From Erigeron canadensis (taxonomy: Eukaryota > Streptophyta > Magnoliopsida > Asterales > Asteraceae), in NCBI RefSeq assembly GCF_010389155.1, contig NC_057764.1, positions 43,470,275 through 43,534,274 on the forward strand: a DNA stretch of 64,000 nucleotides, read 5' to 3'. Position 1 is the stretch's first letter. The number at the start of each line of letters is the position of its first letter. Shown one piece after another: positions 1 to 12,607 of this stretch. Both the position numbers and the translations under genes were made by a program. A model generated the notes under the pieces. That model was not told the DNA's origin. It worked only from the letters and a program-made list of their open reading frames with translations, and did not search any database.

Positions 1-1046
1 GTGATAAATATGTACTCGCACGCAAAGAAATAAATGCGATATCCAAAAGGGTGTTAAATTAATAAATTGCACGTACTAGCTAGCTACTCATAGGCTCATA
101 TATACGACAATCTAACAATATAATATCCAAATGACCTTACACTCTCAGTACTTTCTCATTTATCTACGTTAAGAAAAGCATTGCAAAGTAATTTTATTTG
201 AAGTTTTTCTTTTATATATACTTGGACATCAAATACAGTATATAGATAGCGGTATGTGGTTGTGTGGGTTTAGCTTTACAGTTTTGGACGACTAGACATA
301 CATATGTTACAATTAAACATACCTATATGGCTATGTGCGTTCAGACCGGTTCTTTCTTGGTCCTATATTGAATCGTTAATAGCCTTAGCCCTTAGGGTGT
401 GCAAATATAACAAAGATTATCCGAATTTCACATATGTTTATATTCTTACGCTGATACTGAGCTTTAAAAACTTTGTACGTAACGTTGCTTCATTTCATTC
501 AATATGTTAAGGGACATGTCAAAATATATATATATATATATATATATAATATACATACATATATGAGTATCAACTAGTAGATGGGGTAGTGCAATAGGTG
601 CCCTGCTAGTGCTATAATCCACCATGCGTGCCTACCATACTGGCATACTAGCCCAAATGGAAAAAAAAAAAAAGAAAAAAAAGCAAACTAAGCTTGATCT
701 ATATGCCTAAGCAGGGCCTGAGCGGAACAAATCCTGGACCATAACATGAACAGATCAAAAAGCCTTGGTAGAAAAAAAAAATTAGCCCTGGCCCAATCGT
801 CAGACCTAGAGATGAAACCAAAAAAGTTATATTGTATAAAAGTTAGGCTAGATGCAGCTGCCCACACTGTCCCATACCAAATCCGTCCATGATCAGACCA
901 CTGACCATACATGCACATTTAGTCATCTTTTCTTGGGCTCTTTTATACTGTATTTCTTAAAGTATTAAAAAACGAATATGTTCAGTTGGTTTACTAATTG
1001 TATAGAAATAAAATAAGATGACTAATATAATATGGGAGAAGGGAAT
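1..1046. other. Non-coding lead region
   Basis: No gene is seen here. The stretch is AT-rich, has only short chance reading frames, and contains a (TA)n microsatellite at about 524-549 and an A-rich tract at about 659-682. Confidence 0.6.
524..549. repeat. (TA)n microsatellite
   Basis: A simple run of alternating TA in non-coding AT-rich DNA. It has no other visible feature. Confidence 0.85.
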
Positions 1047-1047
1047 A

Positions 1048-1194
1048 TGAGGCTGTTAGACATCTAAGTTGGGTGAAAAACCCCTCACATACATTATTTT
1101 AACAATAAAAATCATGGGAGACTTATTTATTAAAAATATTAAAATATTGGTATGTGAGATGTTTTTCACCCAAATTGAGTGCATAACAGTCTCA
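1048..1194. mobile_element. 147-bp MITE with long terminal inverted repeats
   Basis: The two ends are imperfect inverted repeats of about 45 bp. The left arm reads TGAGGCTGTTAGACATC and continues into TTGGGTGAAAAAC. The reverse complement of the right end reads TGAGACTGTTATGCACTC and continues into TTTGGGTGAAAAAC. A TA dinucleotide sits directly outside each end (1046-1047 and 1195-1196), compatible with a 2-bp TA target duplication as made by Tc1/mariner-type elements. The centre is AT-rich with no coding capacity, so this is a non-autonomous foldback element. The superfamily is an inference from the TA alone; the termini are not the classic Stowaway sequence. Confidence 0.7.
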
Positions 1195-1546
1195 TACTCA
1201 CTTTTCTCGTATAATAGTAGGCTGAAAAGTTATACAGGAATAAAAATTACTATATCTAACGTCTTGACAAGTTCAAAAAATTCCCGTATTCATCTCTATT
1301 TTCCAAAAGGAGTAAAAGGGCGTCAACCACACATTCCTACTAGAACATGTAATATTTAATCCTTTGTTCCAATTGCTTAAACAAAACACTTATTCCTTGC
1401 TAAATGCCGCATTATCTCACAATTGTTTTTTTGTAAAGCTAGTAGTGCAATTACCATTGCTATTACGAGTATATAAAGAGAGAAACCGTACAGATTGTCA
1501 TGCGGGTGATAGAGTAATTAAGAACCAACAAGTGTGATAACTGAAT

Positions 1547-4273
1547 ACGGGAGAGGAAGTATATCAGCAAACACTTGACCACTCGTCAAGAAAGAAAGGT
1601 GGCCTAATCACAATGCCTTTCCTCATAGGTATGTATATATATTCTTGAATCGAACCCGTTTTGTTCTATGTATTTAAAAAAAAAAAAGTACGCAAATTTT
1701 GTCAATGCGAACGTATTTATAATCCTTTATATTAACACAAATGTGAACAAATTATTAATGTTTTATGCATATAAGTGTAAAAAAATGGTTACACACTAAG
1801 ACCACAGTCCACAACCACATTCTTCTCACCACAATCACATTCTTTTCTTTACTTAACCATTCACTTTCAAAATTTAATATATATCCTACCATACCACATA
1901 ATATAAACAATTAATCAATATAAAATGACTAACATATAAAGATATACAGACCCACCTTTAATACCTTACCGCAACCATTCATCTTTTACTCACCTTCTTT
2001 CATTTATCTTTTCACCCATCATTAAAAATGCTCTAATAAATGTGTATAATATTGTCTTGTGTGAAATCCTCCCAATTAAAAGTGCATACAACTACCGCAT
2101 TGTATACTTCTAAATTTGTCCGCTTTTATTAATGTAGATAATTTGTACGTATTTATAAGTGCAAACAATTTATACGTACGTATGAGTAATCTATTGTAAT
2201 GGTTTTGAACATTGAAATTTTGTGTATTAAATGAGGCATTTGAGAGGGTGGCAAGTTATGGTTTGGTGCCAAACATGATACTGTATGCTGATGAGTGATT
2301 ACAAGATTGGTGTCGCTAAAGGCACAAACATAATTTTCCTGTGGTCAGCGGCAACTAACTTTGCACCAGTTTTAGGGGCATTATTTCTCTCTGATTCATA
2401 TTTGGGTCGATTCCTCACCATTGGCTTAATTGGGTTCTCTCCTTTCCTTTCCTTTTTGGTAACATAATTTATTCGCTTTTACAATGTGCACTAACTATGG
2501 TGCCATATTTAACAAGCGAAGTATAACAAATTCAACTTTAGTAAATAATTTAGAATAAATAGGAATTAGGAGATAAACAAACTTAAAGGTACAAAAAGTA
2601 AACTAAAGTACCGATCATAGTGCATACGGAATACGAATATGGTTTTTCTTTTCAAATTTCATAAATGAATAAAGCCTTTAAGTAAATACGCATAATTGTA
2701 GTTACTTTTGATCTTTGGTAGAGATGCTACATGTACATTTCATTATTGATTAGACGCATATGTGTTGCGAATCAACTTATGAATTACCAAAATTGACATT
2801 GTAACTGCAGGGCATGTCCTTGTTGTGGTTGACAACAATGGTTCCACAACTTTTCAGCATGCTTTCCTGATTGTTGCCTTTATGTTCATCTCTCTGGGTG
2901 TCAAACCACGTTCATTAGCATTTGGCGCGGAGCAAATTGACAATCCCAACAACAAGAGGGTGTTAGAAAGCTTTTTTGGGTGGTATTATGCCTCTGCTAT
3001 GTTTGGCGTCCTTGTTGCACTAACGGGCATTGTCTACATTCAAGATCATGCTGGATGGAGGGTCGGTTTTGGGGTTCCCCCAATTCTTTCTTTTTTAGCT
3101 GTCGTTCTGTTCTTTGTAGCTTCTTCTCTTTATATCAAGACCAAAGTTGAAAGGAGCATTTTCACACGCTTTGTACAAGTGATGGTTGTTGCTTGTAAAA
3201 ACCATAGAATTGTTATTGGACCTTCCGTGCGGTGGCATCATCATCATAAAGATCCATACATCGCGCCCACCAACAGACTCAGGTATAAACCTTGCACTCA
3301 AAGCATCAATTTTTATTAAGATAAAAAATAAGTTGCAAGAACAAACAACTCGATCTTCAATTTTATCAATTAGTAACATGTATGATCTTTCTTTAGGTTC
3401 CTTAATAAAGCTTGCATAATTCAGAATCCAAAAGACATAACACCAGAAGGAATTGCTTCAAACCCATGGCGCCTATGCACAGTGGAGCAAGTCGAGGAGC
3501 TAAAATCACTAATCCGTGTTCTACCATTGTGGTCATCTGGTCTGGTGATGTCCATAAACATAAGTCAAGCAACATTTCCGGTACTCCAAGCAAAAACCGT
3601 GGATCCACATCTGGGCTCATCAGCCTTCCATATTCCTGCAGCCTCTTATGCTTTCTTTGCCATCATCATGATAGTAGTCTGGGTTCTTTTATACGACCGT
3701 GTACTTATCCCCTCTGCGTCAAAAATATTACGAAAACCAGTTCATCTTGGTGTTAAATTGAGGATGGGTATAGGGCTTGCAATTTCTACATTGGCCATGA
3801 TAATTTCTGCCATTGTCGAAAATGTTAGAAGAAGAAGAGCAATCGAAGAAGGGTTAATAAATGACCTAAATACAGTGATTAACATGTCAGCAATGCGGCT
3901 AGTTCCACAGTATTGCTTACATGGTTTAGCCGAGGCTTTTACTATAATCGGGGCAAAATGAGTTTTTTACTCAGAATTTCCCAAAAGCATGTCAAGCATT
4001 GCAGCTTCACTTTTCTTGTTGGGGATGGCTGTTGCCAATTTATTGGCTAGTTTTATACTAACCTCGGTTCAGAAAATAACTAGAGGAGGCTCGAAAGAAG
4101 GGTGAATCGCCAACAACATTAAACAGGGACGCTATGATCTTTACTATTGGCTTCTTGTAGTAGTCAGTTTTGTGAACTTGCTTTATTATGCTGTTTGTTG
4201 CTGGGCTTATGGTCCCTGTGTAAACGAAAAGGTGAAAGACGAATTTAGAGAAGAACCGAATGATGATTTGTGA
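1547..4273 (+). pseudogene. NPF (NRT1/PTR family) transporter pseudogene
   Basis: The four exon-like blocks match a plant NPF proton-coupled nitrate/peptide transporter, a plasma-membrane protein usually of about 570-600 residues with 12 membrane helices. Landmarks are KKGGLITMPFLI (about 1590-1628), FERVASYGLVPNMILY (2236-2286), SDSYLGRF (about 2390), SLAFGAEQ (about 2920), EGIASNPWRLCTVEQVEEL (about 3450) and a closing YGPC. Introns have plausible ends, for example acceptor AG before 2811, donor GT at 3283 and acceptor AG before 3397. Many lesions are visible. The expected start is ACG at 1547-1549, and no AG precedes the second block. An extra G at 2287 shifts the frame, and about 30 codons are lost near 2855. 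Compensating +G/-T indels near 3953-3968 create TGA, and a Trp codon became TGA near 4105. The closest subgroup looks like NPF1/NPF2, from memory. Confidence 0.88.
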
Positions 4274-4975
4274 AGATCGGGCCCTTTGGCATTGGCAAAC
4301 CAGTAAAAAGAAAAGGGGTCGAATGAGTTAAATAAATGGTTGAAATGCATCCATAATATTTTCAAACGCATAAAAATGTCCTATATTGTTATGTTAAAGA
4401 AAACGTAGATTATTGTTTACAAGATACAATACAATAGAAAAAGTTAGCGGGTTGAACAAACCCGCTACTTATGTTAAGAATTGTAGAGTCTGACTCGCTA
4501 GATAACCCACCCAACCCGTCCATTTTTCCACTCATACTGAATGCTAAGTTGCAGCCATATTACGCATTCAGGTTGCCAATACAAATAATGAACTAATACG
4601 TTAAATCTGGTCAAATCTTGAAGTCAAAAAGGCAACAAACCTGCAAATGGAAGCAATGAACACTTTCATTGTTAAAATCTAATGAATTCAACTAAACTAT
4701 ATACGTGAGAGAAATTTTCTTATTTAAACTAATCATATATGACAATCTTGGACTCAACACCATGATTTGTCTATGTTTTCACAAATATATTGGTTCTTCT
4801 GTTTCATCAGATGCTTACCCGGAATACCCGGTCCTAAAATTTATGGTTCTTTTGTTCTTTAGACTTTACTATGAAGAAAGTACCACGATGGTCCTAAATT
4901 GCAAACCAAGAAAACCATTTGCAGATAGCCGTTTAATTGATTGGAACATTTGTAAAAAACTATCTACAGTTTAAC
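4274..4975. other. Intergenic spacer between convergent genes
   Basis: This lies between the 3' ends of the NPF pseudogene (+) and the EMF1-like gene (-). No credible gene is seen. It probably contains the 3' UTR of the EMF1-like gene. An AATAAA on the + strand near 4330 could have served the NPF gene. Confidence 0.5.
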
Positions 4976-6767
4976 CTACTTGCAACCTCTCATAAACTTA
5001 TTTCTAGCATTCGGGATGCTGAAATCAGCTGGATTTCTATTAACGGAGCATAGAAGAACCGAACAGTTTTGTGCATCTCGAGCTATTGCAGCAGCCTTCA
5101 TCATGCAGGTTTCTATGTGAGCTTGAAGAACGCTAGCAGTGGTACCTTTGGAGTGATCCTTCATCTGAACCGAACAAAACACATCTTCTAGCTTTTCTTT
5201 AATAAACGTCTTCTGTTTGTCAGCAGAGAGCACTGATGATGTTTTCATGATGGATTTTTTAACTGATGGAGTTGAATGTTCTTGGATGTTTTTGTGAACA
5301 CGGGCACAAGTTGTGTTTGTCTCAATCTCATGTAAGACCTGACCATTGGCTGAAGAATTCTCCTTTTTAAAGTGGTAAGCCAAGAGCATCACAGCTTCCA
5401 TTTCAAAATCCTCATTTGGGGATTCTGTAGTCTCCCTTATGTTAGCTTTCTGAGGGCAGGGTAAGTGACCATCCTGAGAAAATTAATTTCCGAACATAAA
5501 TGTAAAAAACTAATATCTACGGACAACTAAAGAATATACAAGAGACAGAAGTCATTTGAAAGCAATACCTTCTGCTTCAGGAAGGCATTCTCCTTACTTC
5601 CTAGGCATGATGTATCACCCTCATTCTTTGGTATGATTGTAGTTTGGGTCAATGCTTTAACCGTACTGCTCTTTGCCATGGTTTTTGATTCCGTGTCATC
5701 AATTATAGTCTTTTTACTTACGTGACTTTCAGGACCAATTTCCAAATCACTTACTGAGGTGTCTCTGAATTTACGCTTTAACTTTTTTCCCTGATCGACT
5801 CTTGGTTCCTCAACCCTGACCCTTCTCCTCTTCTTTTTTACTGTTGGATCAGTAACTTGGACACCCTTTTGTTTTCTGACAAGCTCATACAAGGTGACAT
5901 CATTATCCATCTCATCTTCAGTTTCTGCAACGAATTTGTGATTTACGTTGATATGATTTGTAATGTCACATCGTGGACCCATTTTGCTTGCAGGGTCCCT
6001 ATATATATCTGACAACAACCTATATCTTCGAGGTTTCCTTCTTGATTCTAGTCCAATGTTATCAGAAGCCACACTACTCCCAAATTTAGCATCTTCGTCG
6101 ACACTATTTTTATGTCTGCTATTAGTCACCGTGCTACAAGTCTGACCTGATGACTCATCATATATATCTATCCCCACCTTATTATCGCTTTGAAGAGACC
6201 TAATCATATCTACAAAGGAAAGAATTAACTCAGAAGTCTATCAAAATCTATAGGAGCACAAGTAAACTGTATATTCATACCAATTGCAGCCAGTGGTTGA
6301 TCCTCCTTTCCACTTAAAATGTCAACTTCTGGGGCTGAAAGACCAATAAATAAGAATGCTACGGAGTAACTCATTAAACAACCTATCTACAAATTCTACC
6401 ATAAAATCTAATTTTAAACTTACAATTAGCAGCCTCATTATGTTCTGGCGTATCATCTGAATCGCAAATCTTTTCGGGAAAGAATTGAGTAGACAAAGAG
6501 GTAGACTCTGAATTTTGATTTGGTAAGAAAAGTTTGTGGTCATTAGGATCAGCCAACGATTGAAAGGGCCAACATTTCATTGGATCTTTATTCCGCATTT
6601 CAGAAACATACTCACTGTGTTCAGAAACAAAACAGTGCCTAACAAAAAATTCATATCAACTTGAGGTTGAATAATGTTTGTTAAAATCAAATTCAAGCAT
6701 ACCGAATTGAAAAATTCACGAATTCGCCTGGTTCAGTACAGTCTTCTACGAATAGATCAATCTCCAT
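4976..6767 (-). CDS. EMF1: EMBRYONIC FLOWER 1-like protein (Polycomb-associated)
   Basis: I read five exons on the - strand: 6767-6703, 6638-6424, 6334-6281, 6209-5569 and 5473-4976. All junctions are GT/AG on the coding strand, and together they give 1473 nt, a 490-residue frame with no stop. EMF1 is a plant-specific nuclear protein that works with Polycomb complexes to keep H3K27me3-marked genes such as floral homeotic genes silent. Supporting motifs are an N-terminal NFSIRHCFVSE...EMRNKDPMKCWPF block, like the HFSxRGFVxExRxxDxxxCWPF start of Arabidopsis EMF1, then RRKPRRYRLLSDIYRD, a basic KKKRRRVRV stretch, and a C-terminal NPADFSIPNARNKFMRG block. The rest is low-complexity and probably disordered. 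At 490 residues it is roughly half the Arabidopsis length (about 1100), so it may be a shortened paralogue. The exon model is mine and has no transcript support. Confidence 0.78.
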
Positions 6768-8165
6768 TGATAGCAAGCAGATTAGAAATTACACGGATAA
6801 GCTGATTTGCTACACATCAGCAGCAACAAATTAATTTTAATAAACTCATGCACAAAATTACAGGCAAAGGAAGTATAACCATATATGACTTGTGTATTTC
6901 AAAAAAATATCATATATTATGTCAAAGTTTGAAGGCATATATCAGCAAGATTAGATGTCAAAAAAATTCAAGAACATTAGAAAACCATAATGCATGGAAG
7001 CAACATTTTTACTACAACCAACTAGTTTTGACCATCACAAAGTAAGCTAACTAAACTAATTTGGGAAATCGGGAATCAAAATATTGAATAACATAGAGCA
7101 CAAACAAGAGCGGCTACACAATACACACGCGCGTGTGAGGTACTAGTGATCCCTTTCCCTTACATGGTTTGCTGCTAGCTAGATCTGTAAATGCTTTTCA
7201 AAATACAACATATATACTTTTATCTTTATTATTGTATGTATGTAATGTCATTTCACTTTTACCATCTATACATAATAACATATACTATGATCATTTGCGC
7301 TACATCAATCAAGTAGTAAAAAGGAAAGCACTTTACATAAAATGAAAATGAAAGAGATGAATGCATATATATATATAATGTATAAACCCAATTTATAATA
7401 TATAGATAGATACGTACCAGCAAGGCCATTGAATAAGTTTTTTTTCAAAGTTACCCTACATAAAATCATACATTCAGACAACACATGTAGCTCACAAACA
7501 AACATTCATTGTCGTATCTACTGAATACATGGATTCACCTATAGTAAGTTTAGATACAAAACTAGGTAACAAATTAATTACAATAGTACTACTTATATAA
7601 TCAAGAATTAATACAACTTTTAGATCTTTCGCTTCACAATATATATATACGATCGTAAATATATATAAATAAAAAACTAAGGTGTTCTAAAAGGCTAGAG
7701 AAGATTTCTATAACTGATCAAATGAGTAAAGGTATCAATGAAAATGAAACTTAAGAATCTATATTCAACTATTGAAACCCTAAAAAGCAAAAAGCAATAT
7801 ATACTTATAATCAACAAGATATAACATATAGATTTATGATCAGATTAGTTAGAAAAGGAAAGTATACACATATCATAACAGTAAAAGAGAAAGATGAAAG
7901 TACGGGCAGTAAATCTTGATGCGCGCAAGATATATGAAAATGGGAAAATAAAGTCACCTCATTTCTGGGTAGATATGATAAATCCCTGATGGGTTTTGTC
8001 AAGAATCAAGTAAGACTAAAAACCCATTAAGATCTTGATTGATGGATGAATCTTTAGCTCAAAAGTTTTGAACTTTGAGGGAGAGATATATATTTGGAAA
8101 TTTTTTGGTGAGAGAATTAGCACTTTGGATGTTTATTTAGGTTTAGAGAGAGAAAGAGAGTGTTT
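6768..8165 (-). promoter_or_regulatory. Probable leader and promoter region of the EMF1-like gene
   Basis: No other gene occupies this stretch upstream of the EMF1-like start codon. Two donor-like sites on the - strand (GTACGTATC ending near 7420, and GTGACTT near 7957) suggest one or more leader introns, as yet unproven. A perfect telobox AAACCCTAA lies at 7775-7783 on the + strand. A GA-rich tract at 8144-8160 reads as a CT-rich patch on the gene's strand, as often seen at plant transcription starts. I could not fix a TATA box. Confidence 0.45.
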
Positions 8166-11100
8166 TTGAAATGTTAGAAAGATAAATAAATGATAATATA
8201 TGTATCGTGAAAGAAACAAACAAACGGGGGGATTAAGGTAGTCGCTAAATCTAAAATATATATGTGTGACTGTGATGAATGAGAGGTTAATAAACATGAA
8301 GAGATCGATGACGTGTAACAATGTTTATTTTCAAATTTAAAGATATTTGTTTTTTAGTTTAAAATAGAAAATTTGAAATCATATAAAGCCTTGTTGGATG
8401 GCTTTTCAATTAGCGCCCCTACTTGTTTAGCATCATTCATATTCACCCCCTATATCGGGAAAAGTGGTTTTCGATCATTTCATATTTATTTTTGATTTCA
8501 TTATTAGATTTAATCATTTATGAGCATTACACAACACGTACAAGAGCAGTAAAGTTCATGATGTACAGTTTTAGACAAATTATTATTAAGGTTGAAATTG
8601 TTATACAGGATGTACGTACTGAAATTAAGTAGTTATGTATCAACCAATTCTCTCATCCATTTTCTATTCGTATATTCTATACATACATTTCTTCATTTTA
8701 TTTTGTTTTATCTCGATCATATCGACTCTTTTTATCCACATGATCTGACGTTTTTATTTACATCTATTCCATATATATTAATCCAAAAATGTATATCTTT
8801 AATTCAAAACATCATCATCATATCATTTCCTCTTCCTCATCGTTAATTATATACATGTTTTAATTAGTCGATCGACATTAGTTAAATAACTTTATAATTT
8901 GAACTTTTACACAAATTCTTATTCGAGAGTGAAGTCGAAATATATCTACCAATAAACTAAAACAGGATTGATATTTTATTTAGACGACACATGACGTAAT
9001 ACTTTATCGACACATGTCCTTTTAATTTATTTATTTTGTTAATTTAGCTTTTTTAGTTGGTTATAAATTCAATTTCCTTATTAGACTTGGAATCAAATTC
9101 TAACTCTTGACTTATTAATACAAAAGACATTATAACCTTATTTGATTGATCGTTTTCTCATTAATAAATTGTCTCTTTTTTTTCCCCAATTCTTCAACTC
9201 ATATTATTTATATTAATTATTATAATAAGTTATTAACATAAAGACTTTAAAAATTTAAGTTTACAATCACAAGGCTATTTGCCATAACACATTGTGCTTA
9301 CAATCTATATTCATGTGCACGAATCATGTATGAGGCATATTAAAATTTATTTATGATACAATCTAGAAAACGAACTTTTAATTATTTAGACTAGCTAATT
9401 AACATGAGAAATGAGATGCATATATATGCTAGCTAGCTAGGGACCGGAGCCGGGTAGAACACTTACGAAATTATATGTGTATGAACTTATTGAGGATGTT
9501 GGATGCATGTCTACATGATAAGTTTAATTTGTAGATACGTGATTAAAATAATAATTAACACGTGTAAACTGTAAAGATATATGCATGTGAAAACTTATTT
9601 TCAATTACATACACAACATTAATTATGAAGTATTAATTGATGGGTGTGGAAAAGATTGCTATATATATATATATATATAGCCAGGCCTTCTCATGATGAG
9701 ATGTTATCATGAATATTCCCAACAATATATATCCATGATGATATATATTAGTCTCGTAAAATTTTTGGATTTTATACGCAAATTTCTTAGGTGTTGCTTA
9801 TTGGTTCTAGCTAGCTAGCTACTGATCGATGACCTAATTAATTAATTAACGTTCTCGATCAATCGATCATTTTTGGAATTGACATGCGTTATATCTTTGG
9901 TACGTGTTGTTGATTCCATTATATATCTTGATGACCATGATACCTCAATCAATCGCTAGCTAGCTAGTAGCTTAATTAAGTCGACCTCTTTCTTTTTAAA
10001 AAGATATAGGACAACACAAAATGTTTATCTACATGCAAAATGTTTTAACTTATGTTTATTTGAATTAATGAAAAATTATTTGAAAGCCAATATCCGACAT
10101 TCCGATAGAATCCATAAAGTCCAATATCTAAATATCCAGTTATTGAAATTTTGGAATAAATTAAATAGAAAATTTCATTACATCACCTTATGATTTACCA
10201 TATTTAATCTCATCCTTGATTATGTGAATTTGTGATTTTTGTGAATTAGTAACTTCTCACTTTCTAATTAAGTTTCCTTATTGATTGTCAATGTCGAACC
10301 GATATCGTCAATATAAATGTGGTAATTCGAAAAGGATTACAAAGTTAACAGCAAGTACATTTTTTCTGTAAGCTAAAAAACTAGGCCTCCAAAATTGATA
10401 TCATTTAAGGCCACCAAAATGCTTGAGCCGACAACTAGCTATAGGAGCTCTAATTGCTCAAGGATAACTATAGGGGGTCTAAATGAATGAAGCTCAAACA
10501 TGGTGGGTATATCGTGCGTTTGCCAATATATTGCCATAATTTCTAAGTTATTACCATAATTTCTCCAATTGTCTGATGTTAAAATCTATAGATCGTAGTT
10601 TTTGTTTTTATTTTAGGGCTAATGTATCGAAAGCTAACTGTACTCTCGATTCGGCCACTTGAATTACCCATTTTACAATCAAATCACTTCGGTTCAGCAA
10701 AAACTTAAAATGATAATTTAAATTAATAAGAAGGCATAAGTGAATGGATCGGATGACGTGCAACCTATATTAAATTAAACGAGATAGGTACCCATGCAAT
10801 GCAATGGCAATGGCGGCAACGGGTGGTGATGGTAGCGGTAGGTAACGATGTGGTGTAAATGTGTTTAGTTATTTTATAGTTAATGGATTTGTATATAATT
10901 TTATTAAAAGTATTATAGAGATATTAAGTGTAAATATTTAAATTAATTAATAAAGAAGATAAATAATTTGGATAAATATGGTTGAAAAATATTTTAAGGA
11001 TATATTGGGTAAATTTTATGTGTGATTTAGGAATATGTTGAAAATTAAGATATTTTGAGTAGTTTAAAGGTAGAGAGTTAAAAATAGGCAGAAAAGATAG

Positions 11101-11252
11101 TTTGTACTTTGTTTTATAATAGAGTATAGATAGATAGAACAACCGGAGAACTTTCTTTCTTGTTGAAATTTGTCCAACTCAAAAATAGGCGGAAAAGATA
11201 GTTTAATTGTCTTTCTCCTATATTTCTAGCCTTTTTTAAAAAAATTCTTGTA
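8166..11252. other. AT-rich intergenic DNA
   Basis: No gene is supported. Notable local sequence: GCTAGC/CTAG-rich palindromic clusters (about 9428-9440, 9805-9825, 9955-9968) and a (TA)n run at about 9661-9680. A GGTGATGGTAGCGG-type stretch at about 10780-11140 resembles a Helitron- or MITE-like fragment and has a relative near 42600. Confidence 0.5.
10770..11140. mobile_element. Possible small Helitron-like/MITE-like fragment
   Basis: A GC-richer block with ATGCAATGCAATGGCAATGG and GGTGGTGATGGTAGCGG is followed by an AT-rich tail ending AATAGAGTATAGATAGATAG. A similar arrangement occurs at 42590-42910, and the stretch TAATTTTATTAAAAGTAT is shared by both. I see no coding capacity, no clear target-site duplication and no defined termini. 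The call rests on the shared layout only. Confidence 0.3.
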
Positions 11253-11260
11253 AGCAAGGG

Positions 11261-11682
11261 CAATGTTTTAAATACCGGTATTACCGGTATTTGAGAGTAC
11301 TCCGGTATTTTAATCCCGGTATTTTCACTATTTCATACCGGCCGGTATTCCCGGTATTTCCGGTATTATCGTTCCAGCATTTCCATTTTTTTAAAAAAAA
11401 TTTTAAATATTTTTTTATGATACTTTAATGTTAGTTTTTGTTAAATGTGTAATTTAAACCTTATATTCTGTTATGAAATACCTATTTGTTATTATTTTTG
11501 AGTGAATTATGATTGTTTTTTTTGACTATTTTCGTTAAATTGTAACAAATTTTGTAGAATATAAATAAACTAAACTAAAATAGTCGTACCGGCCAGTATT
11601 TTCGGTAATTCCGTTAATACCGGTAATACCAGAAATTTTTTTCACACCGGTAATGATTAAAATACCGGTTTTTAAAACATTG
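11261..11682. mobile_element. hAT-like MITE rich in CCGGTATT repeats
   Basis: A 422-bp non-coding element whose ends are inverted repeats: CAATGTTTTAAATACCGGTA on the left, and CAATGTTTTAAAAACCGGTATT as the reverse complement of the right end. It is flanked by 8-bp direct repeats with one mismatch, AGCAAGGG at 11253-11260 and AGCAAGGA at 11683-11690. An 8-bp target duplication is typical of the hAT superfamily. Both ends carry clustered TACCGGTATT/CCGGTATTTCC motifs, themselves partly palindromic, around an AT-rich centre. Confidence 0.78.
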
Positions 11683-11690
11683 AGCAAGGA

Positions 11691-12602
11691 TGTTGATGCA
11701 AATGTGGCCTCCATCAATTTAACTCGTTTTTATTTTATTTTATTTTATCATAATATATAGTTATTAATTAACTTCCTAAATAACCAAGTCATATGAATGT
11801 TTGGAATTCAAGTTATCGTTGCAATTAGTGAAAATCAGTTATATCTGCGTAAACTTTATTATAGTTTTGGTCCTTTTGGGCATGACAATTAATAACCTTT
11901 GAAGTAAAAGTTCGATGACGGAAAATAATTAAAATTATGAAAAAAAAAAAAAAGAAAGAAATGGAGCGAAGCACAACCAAGCCCTGCGCGTCTCATGGTG
12001 TGGCATCAGGCTACCATATGGCATTATCTAGGAAGAGATGGAGGTGTCTTGGTGCCCGTTGTATATACATAGGGTCTAGGGACACTTGGTCAGTTGGTCA
12101 CAGTTTTAGGTGTACGTCCTATTTTCTACCACTAATTAATGACTCAGGGTGTCGGATTTACATTAGGAAGTTGAGCAAGTGGTTAGGAGTCGGATCAAGT
12201 TGAGGGCTTTGTAATTTACAAACGGTTAGTAATGTAAATTAGATTACTTTACATATAAATAACACTTGTTTTTGTGCTTTATATGTTTGCATAGATTTAG
12301 TGAGTAAATCTTTTTTGTATGTGGTTGTCATGATGTAGTTTACTAGTACTAGTAGATATACGTGTCGCATTAAGAAGGTTGACTCGCAAAATTCAATTAA
12401 ATAAAGTTGTGATCTTTGTCATCAATTTGCATCATATTATACTATTATCATGACTTGAAGAGTTGAAGTTGATCAAATGAGAGTTGATAATTTAAAGGTG
12501 GATTTTTATCATGAATTCAAGTCAAGATAAGTCACTATTGATCAATTTTGATAATCATTTTACTATACCTTTATTGAAAGGGTAAATATTGTTTATTAAG
12601 AT
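11691..12602. other. Intergenic DNA before the retrotransposon nest
   Basis: No gene is supported. An 88-codon frame begins in an A-rich run at about 11937, has no recognisable domain, and is probably chance. Confidence 0.5.
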
Positions 12603-12607
12603 GTTTG

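Noticed and set aside
688..918. 76-codon frame on the - strand
   Set aside because: No motif, borders on an A-rich tract, no conservation signal visible; probably chance.
11937..12203. 88-codon frame starting in a poly-A run
   Set aside because: The start consists of Lys codons from the A tract, no domain is recognisable, and there is no promoter-like context.
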